Made by a program: the position numbers and the translations under genes. The notes under the pieces are model-generated. The model worked only from the letters and a program-made list of their open reading frames with translations. It did not search any database and was not told the DNA's origin. Positions 57,408 through 64,000 of a stretch of 64,000 bases of DNA are shown one piece after another. How positions within the stretch are numbered: the stretch's first letter is position 1; each line of letters opens with the position of its first letter. Origin of the DNA: Streptomyces mashuensis (GTDB lineage Bacteria; Actinomycetota; Actinomycetes; Streptomycetales; Streptomycetaceae). The stretch is from positions 1-64,000 of the forward strand of contig NZ_BNBD01000023.1 in the NCBI RefSeq assembly GCF_014654785.1, written 5' to 3'.

Positions 57408-58034
57408 GTGACACCGGAACCCTCCCTGCGCGAACGCAAGAAGCAAGAGACCCGGCAGCGCATCTCGGACGTGGCCACGACCCTGATCGCCGAGCGCGGC
57501 TTCGACCAGGTCACCGTCGCGGAGATCGCGAAGGCCGCGCACGTCTCGGCGATGACGGTCTTCAACTACTTCCCGCGCAAGGAGGACCTCTTCCTCGACC
57601 GCATCCCGCAGGCCGCCGAGCTGGTCACCGCCGCGGTGCGGGACCGGCAGCCCGGGCAGCCCCCGCTCGCCGCCGTGCGCCGCACGCTCCTCGGCCTGGT
57701 CGACGAGGGGCACCCGCTGCTCGGCCTCGCCGACCGGTACGCACACTTCTGGCGGATCGTCGTGGAGTCGCCGGCCCTGCGCGCCCGCGCCCGGGAAGGC
57801 GCCGAAGAGGTCGAGAACGCCCTGGCCTCGGCCCTGGAGGAGGCCGGCGAGCCGGCGCCCGCCCTCGCCTCGGCGCTGATGCTCGCGGCGTGCCGCTCCG
57901 CCTACCTCGCCGCGGCCCGCCGCCTCATGGCGGGCGAGCGCGCGGCGGCCGTCCTGCCGGACTACCGGGCGGAGATGGAGAAGGCCCTCGGCGCGGCCGA
58001 ACAGGCCCTCGGCGTGGTGCAGCGCGCTTCCTGA
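57408..58034 (+). CDS. TetR-family transcriptional repressor
   Basis: 208 residues from GTG 57408. Helix-turn-helix TVAEIAKAAHVSAMTVFNYF with PRKEDLFL, starting near residue 34. The C-terminal helices form the ligand domain. Divergent from the FAD monooxygenase and likely its repressor; transcript may be leaderless (TATAGT six bases before GTG). Confidence 0.9.
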   Translation: MTPEPSLRERKKQETRQRISDVATTLIAERGFDQVTVAEIAKAAHVSAMTVFNYFPRKEDLFLDRIPQAAELVTAAVRDRQPGQPPLAAVRRTLLGLVDEGHPLLGLADRYAHFWRIVVESPALRARAREGAEEVENALASALEEAGEPAPALASALMLAACRSAYLAAARRLMAGERAAAVLPDYRAEMEKALGAAEQALGVVQRAS

Positions 58035-58113
58035 AGCGCGCTCAGCACCGTCCGACGCGCCGGGCGCGCGTGCACTGCGCCGGAGCCGCCACTCCCCCGG
58101 CCATCCTGGAACC

Positions 58114-58614
58114 GTGACCGACGGAGCCCACGGAGCCACCGCACAGCGGAGACCGGCCGACTACACCGGTGCCGTCTACGGCTCGCTCCTCGCCGCGTCG
58201 GTGCTGGCCGGCACCGGGACGATGGGCCCGTACCCGCGCCTGGAGCTCGTCCTGCTCCTGGTGAGCACCGGAGTGGTGTTCTGGGTCGCCCACAGCTACG
58301 CCCACCTCACCGGCCGCCTGGCGCACGAGCCGCTCGGCCGGGGGACCCTCCTGCGTGCCTGCGCCGCCGAATGGCCCATCGCCCAGGCCGCCGCCCTGCC
58401 CTCCCTCGCCATCGCCGTGAGCCCCCTCCTGCGGCTGGACGTGGCCGGTGCCGCGTGGCTGGCCCTGTCCGTGGCCGTCGCCGAACAGGCCTGCTGGGGC
58501 GCGGCCGCCGTGGCCCGCGCCGGCGCCCCGCGCCACCAGGTCGTCGTCTCCGGCCTCGTCAACCTCCTCATCGGCCTGCTGATCGTGGCGGTCAAGGCCC
58601 TGCTGCCCCATTGA
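58114..58614 (+). CDS. multi-pass membrane protein of unknown function
   Basis: 166 residues from GTG 58114 with four to five hydrophobic segments (GSLLAASVLAGTG, LVLLLVSTGVVFWVAHSY, AAALPSLAIAVSPLL, GLVNLLIGLLIVAVKALL). Conserved HSYAHLTGRL and EWPIAQAAALP suggest a known small actinobacterial family, but I cannot name it. 3' end overlaps the convergent methyltransferase gene by 23 bases. Confidence 0.75.
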   Translation: MTDGAHGATAQRRPADYTGAVYGSLLAASVLAGTGTMGPYPRLELVLLLVSTGVVFWVAHSYAHLTGRLAHEPLGRGTLLRACAAEWPIAQAAALPSLAIAVSPLLRLDVAGAAWLALSVAVAEQACWGAAAVARAGAPRHQVVVSGLVNLLIGLLIVAVKALLPH

Positions 58615-59416
58615 GCGCCGGGAGGGTCGCCGACGTGAGGAAGTAGGTGACCGCGTAGAGGAACCGGTCCTCGCGGAGCGCCGCGTCCACGAGGGCGTCG
58701 AAACGGCGCGCCTCCTCCCGCCGGAGCTGCCCGCGGTCGGCGAAGGCGCCGGCCCAGTCGCGGACGCCCGTCATGGCGTCCGCCGTCGTCCGGTCGCGGA
58801 CGAGGAGGGTACGGGCCTCGACGCGGATCTCCTCCAGCCCGTGGCCGGCCAGGAGACCGGGCACGCGGCGGGCGAAGGTGCCGTGGCGGAAGCCGGCGCG
58901 CCCGCGCAGGGCCAGGACCCTGGCGGCCAGTTCGTGGTCGTCGATGGCGAGGGCCTGGGTGCCGGTGTCGGGGTCGCAGACCACGATCCGCCCTCCGGGC
59001 CGTACGACGCGCAGCATGCCGGCCAGCACCCCTTCGGGGTCCTCGGTGTGCTGGAGCACGCGGTCGGCGAACACTCCGTCGAACGTGCCGTTCCGGAACG
59101 GCAGGTGCCGCGCGTCGGCCACGACCACGCGCCGCAGGCCCTGCCCGCGCATCTCGCGGCACATCACCGCCGACAGGTCGCACGCGGTGACCTCCGCCCC
59201 CGTCGCCGCGGCCAGCCGGCGGGCGGCGTCGCCCGTGCCGGCGCCGACGTCGAGGAAGCGGCGGCCGGGCCCCGCCCGCAGCAGATCGAGGACGCGCTGC
59301 TTGTACGAGGTGAAGAAGGGCTCGGCCCGCAGCCGGTGCAGCACGCCGACCAGCCGTGCGGGGTCGGGGTGGGCGTCGATGTCCGAGAACGTGTGCGGCA
59401 CGTAACGGTCGGCCAT
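58592..59416 (-). CDS. SAM-dependent methyltransferase
   Basis: 274 residues from ATG at 59416. LDVGAGTGDAARRLAAATG is motif I, VTACDLSAVM motif II, FDGVFADRVLQHTEDPEGVL motifs III-IV, and RVVRPGGRIVVCDPD motif V-VI of class I methyltransferases. The N-terminal DAHPDPARLVGVLHRL is common in small-molecule C- or N-methyltransferases. No partner biosynthetic gene is adjacent. Confidence 0.9.
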   Translation of the reverse strand: MADRYVPHTFSDIDAHPDPARLVGVLHRLRAEPFFTSYKQRVLDLLRAGPGRRFLDVGAGTGDAARRLAAATGAEVTACDLSAVMCREMRGQGLRRVVVADARHLPFRNGTFDGVFADRVLQHTEDPEGVLAGMLRVVRPGGRIVVCDPDTGTQALAIDDHELAARVLALRGRAGFRHGTFARRVPGLLAGHGLEEIRVEARTLLVRDRTTADAMTGVRDWAGAFADRGQLRREEARRFDALVDAALREDRFLYAVTYFLTSATLPALNGAAGP

Positions 59417-59575
59417 GACCGGCCACTCTACGGCGGCCGGCCCGGTGCCCGCCGGGGCGCGCAGGCGTGAAATCGCCGTCGAACGTGGTGCGTTGCGCCG
59501 TCCGTTCTCGCTAGAGTCCGGAGGCCCCCACACCGGAACCGAAGAAAATCGAGAAAACAAGAGAAAGAGGCCGCC

Positions 59576-60049
59576 GTGGCGCCCACCTCCGTCTCCCGCA
59601 CCCGCCTGGCGCTCGTCGCCCTCACCGCCGCGCTGCTGGGCGCGAGCGGCCCCGCCGCGTACGCGGCCCTCGACGACGCCGGCGGCGGGCCGTCCACGGC
59701 GGCGCCCAAGGCCGTGGGCAAGCCGTATGTGAAGACCGAGCTGCTCTTCGGCACCGCGAAGCCCGACGGCGGGGCGCCGGTCACCGACCAGGAGTTCCAC
59801 GCCTTCGTGGACGAGTTCGTCACCCCGCGCTTCCCGGCCGGGCTGACCATCGAGAACGCCCAGGGCCAGTACCGCGACACCCACGGGACCATCGAGCGCG
59901 AGCGCTCGTACAAGCTCACCCTCCTGTACCCGAAGCGCGAGGCCACCGCCGACAGCCGCAAGATCGAGGAGATCCGCGCCACGTACGACAAGCGGTTCGG
60001 GCAGGAATCCGTGGCCCGCATCGACGACAACGAACTCGTCGACTTCTGA
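59576..60049 (+). CDS. secreted DUF3574 protein
   Basis: 157 residues from GTG 59576 (GAAAGAGG five bases upstream). Signal peptide (TRLALVALTAALLGASGPAAYA), then a small domain with YVKTELLFGTAKPDGG, FVDEFVTPRFPAGLTI and QYRDTHGTIERERSYKLTLLY (each within 21 residues), the DUF3574 pattern. Extracellular, function unknown. The -10-like TAGAGT at 59512-59517 may serve it. Confidence 0.82.
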   Translation: MAPTSVSRTRLALVALTAALLGASGPAAYAALDDAGGGPSTAAPKAVGKPYVKTELLFGTAKPDGGAPVTDQEFHAFVDEFVTPRFPAGLTIENAQGQYRDTHGTIERERSYKLTLLYPKREATADSRKIEEIRATYDKRFGQESVARIDDNELVDF

Positions 60050-60068
60050 CCCGGCCCCCGCGCCCCCG

Positions 60069-60926
60069 ATGGACAGGGAAGCCGCCGCGCACGTCACCGC
60101 CCGGGCCCTGTGGCCCCTCCTCGAACCCGTGCACGCCGTCACCTACTTCGCGCTGGAAGCCCGGAGTGCATTCGAGGAGGCGGGGCTGCGCGGCTTCTGG
60201 CGCGGCTACTTCGCCGGCCGGGCCGCGCCGTTCGGCGCGGTCGGGCCGGCACCGGTGGTGTCGTCCTTCTTCTCCTTCGCCCCGCCTATGGTGGCCCGCG
60301 CGTTGCCCTCCGTGTGGGGGACGGTCACGGCCGGGGAAGCGCTGGAGGTGCGGTTGCGGGGCGCGCGGGACGCCCTGACGCGCCTCCTGGCCGGCCGGGA
60401 GGCGCAGGTCGAGCGGGCGGCCGTGCTGCTGGCGGGCCGGATCGCCGGTCTCGGGTGCGGCGGGCGGCCGCTGGCCGCCGCCAACGCGGCCCTGCCCCCG
60501 CCCGACGAGCCGCCGGCCCTGCTGTGGCACGCCGCGACCGTGCTGCGGGAGCACCGCGGGGACGGCCATGTGGCGGCATTGGTCGCCGCCGGGCTGGACG
60601 GCTGCGAGGTGCTCGTCCTGCGGGCCGGCACCGACCTGCCGCGCGCCGAGCTCCAGCCGTTCCGCGGCTGGTCCGACGAGGAGTGGGACGCGGCGGCGGC
60701 CCGGTTCGTACGCCGGGGGCTGCTCGCGGACGACGGCACGGCGACGGAGGCCGGCCGCCGGCTCCTCGCCGGCGTGGAGGCGGCGACCGACCGGGCCGCG
60801 GCCCGCCCGTGGGAGGACCCCACCGGGCTGGACGACCTGACGGCGGCCCTGGCTCCCCTGACGGCCGCCGCCTCCGCAGCCCTCCGCTTCCCCAACCCCA
60901 TCGGCGTACCGGACCCCCGGGGCTGA
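60069..60926 (+). CDS. SCO6745-family protein
   Basis: 285 residues. Start ARALWPLLEPVHAVTYFALEA, then FWRGYFAGRAAPFGAVGPAPV, SSFFSFAPPMVARALP, and the C-terminal FRGWSDEEWDAAAARFVRRGLL with a winged-helix-like end: the order of the actinobacterial SCO6745/SalK-like group. Helical; function unknown, sometimes near biosynthetic genes. 19 bases after the DUF3574 stop, so co-transcribed. Confidence 0.82.
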   Translation: MDREAAAHVTARALWPLLEPVHAVTYFALEARSAFEEAGLRGFWRGYFAGRAAPFGAVGPAPVVSSFFSFAPPMVARALPSVWGTVTAGEALEVRLRGARDALTRLLAGREAQVERAAVLLAGRIAGLGCGGRPLAAANAALPPPDEPPALLWHAATVLREHRGDGHVAALVAAGLDGCEVLVLRAGTDLPRAELQPFRGWSDEEWDAAAARFVRRGLLADDGTATEAGRRLLAGVEAATDRAAARPWEDPTGLDDLTAALAPLTAAASAALRFPNPIGVPDPRG

Positions 60927-60972
60927 TCCCCCGTCCCGGCCGGCCCGCGCGTGCCGCCCGGGAAAATGCGTG

Positions 60973-60998
60973 GCGTGCGCCCCGCCCGTCGGGCACGC
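60973..60998 (+). terminator. terminator between SCO6745-type and TetM-like genes
   Basis: GCGTGC (60973-60978) and GCACGC (60993-60998) with inner CCC/GGG pairing form a hairpin 47 bases past the stop codon. Confidence 0.5.
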
Positions 60999-61063
60999 TG
61001 GCAATGGACATCATCCGTGCGCGTCCACGCGCCGTCGTGCACCACTTGGAGAGAGCGGGAGCC

Positions 61064-61130
61064 ATGCGCCAGGTCCTCGGAACACCCCAGCGCCCTTTCC
61101 GCAGCCACGTTCCCGAGGACCTCTCCACCC
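61064..61130 (+). promoter_or_regulatory. translational attenuator with leader ORF before the TetM-like gene
   Basis: AGGTCCTCGG (61071-61080) and CCGAGGACCT (61113-61122) are perfect 10-bp arms with a 32-base loop. The 3' arm contains GAGGA, the only Shine-Dalgarno candidate of the TetM-like gene. The 5' arm lies in codons 3-6 of a short ORF from ATG 61064 (MRQVLGTPQR..., 45 codons, ending inside tetM at 61201), with GGGAG upstream. A ribosome stalled in this ORF would open the stem and free the site. Regulation by translation attenuation is inferred. Confidence 0.5.
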
Positions 61131-63125
61131 ATGCGCATCTCCACCGCCCCGGCGCGGGGCGTCGTCAACATCGGCGTCCTGGCCCACGTCGACGCAGGTA
61201 AGACCAGTCTCACCGAGCGCCTGCTGTTCGACACCGGCGCCATCGACCGGCTCGGCAGCGTCGACGCCGGCACCACCCGCACCGACACCGGCGCCATCGA
61301 GCGCCGGCGCGGCATCACCATCCGCAGCGCCGTCGCCTCGTTCACGGTGGACGGCCTCCAGGTCAACCTGATCGACACGCCCGGTCACGGCGACTTCGTC
61401 GCCGAAGTGGAGCGCGCCCTCGGCGTGCTCGACGGCGCCGTCCTCGTCGTGTCCGCCGTGGAGGGGGTGCAGGCGCGGACGCGGGTGCTGATGAAGAGCC
61501 TGCGCCGGCTGGCCCTCCCCACCCTGCTGTTCGTCAACAAGACCGACCGCGCCGGGGCCGACGGGACCGCCGTGCTCGCGGACGTACGGGCCCGCCTCAC
61601 GCCGCGCGTGGTGCCCATGGGGACCGTTCGGGACATCGGTACGCCCGCGGCCCGGACCGTGCCCGCCTCGTTCGGCGACCCTGCGTTCCGGGAACGCGTC
61701 GCCGAGGCCCTCGCGGAGGACGACGCATGGGTGCTGGGCGAACTGGTCGACGGCCGGGTGCCCCCGGTGGAGCGGCTGCGCAAGGGCCTGGCCGAGCACA
61801 CGGCGCGCGGTCTGCTGCACCCCCTCTACTTCGGCTCCGCGCTCTCCGGCGACGGTGTGGGCGCCCTCGTCGACGGCATCGCGCGCTGGCTGCCGCCCGC
61901 GCGCGGGAGCGCCGCCGCGCCGCCGGCGGGCAGCGTGTTCGCCGTGCAGCGCGGGGCGACCGGCGAGAAGACGGCGTACCTGCGGCTGTTCTCGGGCAGC
62001 CTCGGGCGGCGCGAGCGCATCACGCTGCACCGCCGTGAGTCCGACGGCGGCCGGTCCGAGCACACCGGCCGGCTCACCGCCCTCGACGTCGTGGGGGCGC
62101 CGCCGGGCGCGGCGGGCCGGCTGCTGCCGGGCGGCATCGCCGCGGTCCGCGGACTGCCGGCCGTACGCGTGGGCGACCGGCTCGGCACACCGCCCGGCGG
62201 CGAGGCCGACGGGCCGCACTTCGCCCCGCCGGGCCTGGAGGCGGTGGTGCGGCCGGTGCGGCCGCAGGACGCCCCCGCGGTGCACGCCGCACTCACCGCG
62301 CTGGCCGACCAGGACCCGCTCATCGGCACCCGTGCGCTGCCCGACGGTGCCGGTACCGCCGTGCTGCTGTACGGGGAGGTGCAGAAGGAGGTCGTCGCGG
62401 CCACGCTGCGGGAGGAGTTCGGGGTGGCCGCCGTGTTCGAGGAGAGCCGCCCGGTGTTCCTGGAGCGGCCCGCCGGGTGCGGCACGGCGTACGAGGGCAT
62501 CGACCGGCACCGTACGCCCGCCTTCTGGGCGACGATCGGGCTGCGCGTGGAGGCCGGCCGGGCGGGGTCCGGCACGGTCTTCCGCCGGGAGACGGAGCTG
62601 GGGGCGATCCCCCTCGCCTTCGACCGGGCCGTCGAGGAGACCGCCCGCCGCACCCTGCTCCAGGGGCTGCACGGCTGGCCGGTCACCGATGTCGTCGTCA
62701 CGTTGACGCACTCCGGTTACGCCAGCCCCGTCAGCACCGGCACCGACTTCCGCCGGCTGACGCCGCTGGTGCTGATGCGGGCCTTGGCCGAGGCGGGGAC
62801 TCGGGTGCACGAGCCGTGCCACGCGTACGAGCTGGAGCTGCCCGGCGACTGCCTGGGCGCGGTCACGGGGGTGCTCGCCGAGCACGGCGCACACGTACGG
62901 GACACCGTGCCGGCCGGGGACGCGTGGCTGGTCACGGGCGTCGTGGCGGCGCGGCACGTCGCCGCGCTGGAGCTGCGGCTGCCGGGCCTGACGCGCGGCG
63001 AGGCGCTGTGGTGGTCGGCGCCGGCCGGCGACCGGCCGCTGCCCGGCCGGCCGCCGGTCCGGGAACGGACGGACGGCAACCCGCTCGACCGGGCCGCCTA
63101 CTTGCGGCATGTCGGGCGGGCCTGA
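61131..63125 (+). CDS. TetM/OtrA-type ribosomal protection GTPase
   Basis: 664 residues, the usual length of the family (about 640-665). GTPase motifs: AHVDAGKTS (G1, about 16-24), RRGITI (G2 region), DTPGHGDF (G3, about 82-89), NKTDRAG (G4, about 136-142). The EF-G-like domains follow, including the C-terminal domain near residue 540. By homology it releases tetracycline from the ribosome. ATG 61131 is preceded by GAGGA 12 bases upstream in an attenuator hairpin. Isolated; no tetracycline pathway or transposon here, so intrinsic resistance or another role is possible. Confidence 0.9.
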   Translation: MRISTAPARGVVNIGVLAHVDAGKTSLTERLLFDTGAIDRLGSVDAGTTRTDTGAIERRRGITIRSAVASFTVDGLQVNLIDTPGHGDFVAEVERALGVLDGAVLVVSAVEGVQARTRVLMKSLRRLALPTLLFVNKTDRAGADGTAVLADVRARLTPRVVPMGTVRDIGTPAARTVPASFGDPAFRERVAEALAEDDAWVLGELVDGRVPPVERLRKGLAEHTARGLLHPLYFGSALSGDGVGALVDGIARWLPPARGSAAAPPAGSVFAVQRGATGEKTAYLRLFSGSLGRRERITLHRRESDGGRSEHTGRLTALDVVGAPPGAAGRLLPGGIAAVRGLPAVRVGDRLGTPPGGEADGPHFAPPGLEAVVRPVRPQDAPAVHAALTALADQDPLIGTRALPDGAGTAVLLYGEVQKEVVAATLREEFGVAAVFEESRPVFLERPAGCGTAYEGIDRHRTPAFWATIGLRVEAGRAGSGTVFRRETELGAIPLAFDRAVEETARRTLLQGLHGWPVTDVVVTLTHSGYASPVSTGTDFRRLTPLVLMRALAEAGTRVHEPCHAYELELPGDCLGAVTGVLAEHGAHVRDTVPAGDAWLVTGVVAARHVAALELRLPGLTRGEALWWSAPAGDRPLPGRPPVRERTDGNPLDRAAYLRHVGRA

Positions 63126-63159
63126 CGGGTCGGGCCCGGCGGTGCGGGGCCGGGGGGTG

Positions 63160-64000
63160 CTATCCGCCGGCGGGGCGTGGGGCGAGGCGGGCCGTCAGGG
63201 CGACCGTGTCGTCGGCGTGCAGGATGACGTCGTGCATCTCCCGGGCCACCGCGCCCGGGAGGTCCTCGATGGGCAGGTGGCGGTGGCGGCGGACGGCCCG
63301 GCGCAGCCGGGCCTCGCCCTCGCGGGGGTCGCGCCGGCTCTCGGTGAGGCCGTCGGTGTAGAGCAGGAGCACGTCGCCGGGGCCGAGCCGGTCGTGGACC
63401 AGTTCGTCGCTGCCCGGCAGGGGGTAGCCGACGCCGCGGCCGCGGGCCTCCAGGTAGTGGCCGCTGCCGTCGGCCCGGGTCAGCAGGGCCGGCGGGTGGC
63501 TGCCGTTGGCGACGGTGAAGGCGCCGGTGGCCGGGTCGAGGCGGACCAGCAGCACGGTGGCCATCAGGTCGGGGTCCAGCGGCATGAGGATCTCGGCGGT
63601 GCGTCCGACGATGGCGGGGAGCGGGTGGCCCTCCAGGGCGAGGGTGCGGACGGCGTGGGTGACGGTGAGGGCGCTGCGGGTACTGGTGATGCCGTGCCCG
63701 AGGGCGTCGACGACGGTGATGTGGACGGTGCCGTCGGGCAGCAGGAACCAGTCGTAGAGGTCGCCGCCGGTGGGCGCGTCGGTGCCGGCGGGGGCGTAGT
63801 GCACGGCGAGTTCGAGGCCGTCGGTGCGGGGCGGCTGCGGGCGGAGGGCGTCCTCGAGCTCGCGCAGTATCTCGCCGTGGGCGCGGCGCAGCCGTTCGTC
63901 GCGTTCCTCCAGCTGGACGTAGAGGGCGAGGACGCCGCTGTTGGTCTCGGCGAGTTCGTGGCGGAGCCGCTCGCGGTCGGCGGCGAGCGCGTCGGCGCGG
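63160..64000 (-). CDS. SpoIIE/RsbU-type PP2C phosphatase, 5' end beyond the window
   Basis: At least 279 residues; the frame runs open past 64000, so the start is missing. The N-terminal part visible is a coiled coil (ETNSGVLALYVQLEERDERL), then the phosphatase domain: GGDLYDWF (first metal Asp), DALGHG, and late TDGLTESRRDP. Such proteins dephosphorylate anti-anti-sigma factors, steering stress sigma factors; the part before may be a sensor domain or ATPase. The coiled coil is typical for sensor-linked SpoIIE proteins. Confidence 0.85.
   Translation of the reverse strand, partial: RADALAADRERLRHELAETNSGVLALYVQLEERDERLRRAHGEILRELEDALRPQPPRTDGLELAVHYAPAGTDAPTGGDLYDWFLLPDGTVHITVVDALGHGITSTRSALTVTHAVRTLALEGHPLPAIVGRTAEILMPLDPDLMATVLLVRLDPATGAFTVANGSHPPALLTRADGSGHYLEARGRGVGYPLPGSDELVHDRLGPGDVLLLYTDGLTESRRDPREGEARLRRAVRRHRHLPIEDLPGAVAREMHDVILHADDTVALTARLAPRPAGG

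Overview
The window is very GC-rich, with strong G/C bias at third codon positions. It has frequent GTG starts, several candidate leaderless promoters, AfsR/SARP regulators, a TTA codon in a pathway-type regulator, mycothiol-type DinB and SCO6745-type proteins, and many secreted proteins with Ala-rich signal peptides. Together these point to a Streptomyces (or very close actinobacterial) chromosome. I see no rRNA, tRNA, CRISPR array, transposase or phage gene. The dense mix of regulators, transporters, secreted hydrolases and small accessory operons looks like an accessory region rather than a housekeeping core.

1-10.2 kb, all plus strand: a fused permease/ATPase ABC exporter, two tandem AfsR-like SARP regulators, a cytochrome P450-like protein and an acyl-CoA dehydrogenase-like protein. 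The first SARP carries a TTA codon near its start and has lost the TPR half. The second is full length. Upstream of the P450-like gene are five TGAC-type elements exactly 11 bp apart, the spacing of SARP operators. The P450-like protein lacks the axial haem cysteine (Gly in its place), and the dehydrogenase-like protein, translationally coupled to it, appears to lack the usual catalytic glutamate. This is the most interesting unit in the window: a SARP-controlled pair of probably non-canonical enzymes beside an exporter.

10.2-33 kb: small unrelated units, often a regulator divergent from its target with a palindrome between them. These are a beta-lactamase-fold hydrolase; MFS pump/ArsR; a secreted metzincin protease with a ricin-type lectin domain behind an 18-bp palindrome; a PhzF-like enzyme; a CPBP membrane protease; LysR/quinone oxidoreductase/SnoaL; a PQQ-type propeller and a HAD phosphatase separated by tandem 17-bp repeats; an alpha/beta hydrolase; an AhpD-like protein; MarR/DUF4345/TetR; a two-module MerR regulator divergent from an erythromycin-esterase-like gene; a macrodomain protein.

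32.6-48.2 kb: LysR with an acyl-CoA ligase; a 25-codon gene for ribosomal protein bL37; a secreted HAF-type propeller; a DHA2 drug pump divergent from a double AsnC-type regulator; an ECF sigma/anti-sigma pair divergent from a secreted CHRD/DUF3455 protein; a ROK regulator - GH4 phospho-glycosidase - BadF-type sugar kinase operon whose promoter has an operator between -35 and -10; a GNAT pseudogene; a secreted penicillin-recognising hydrolase; a secreted protein of four 37-residue Cys repeats; a GNAT acetyltransferase.

48.3-64 kb: an amino-acid permease, small membrane and secreted proteins, an amidase, a lectin/DUF11 protein without a visible signal peptide, an FAD monooxygenase divergent from a TetR regulator, a methyltransferase, DUF3574 and SCO6745-type proteins, a TetM/OtrA-type ribosomal protection GTPase whose Shine-Dalgarno can be sequestered by a hairpin overlapping an upstream leader ORF, and the 3' part of a SpoIIE-type phosphatase running off the right edge.
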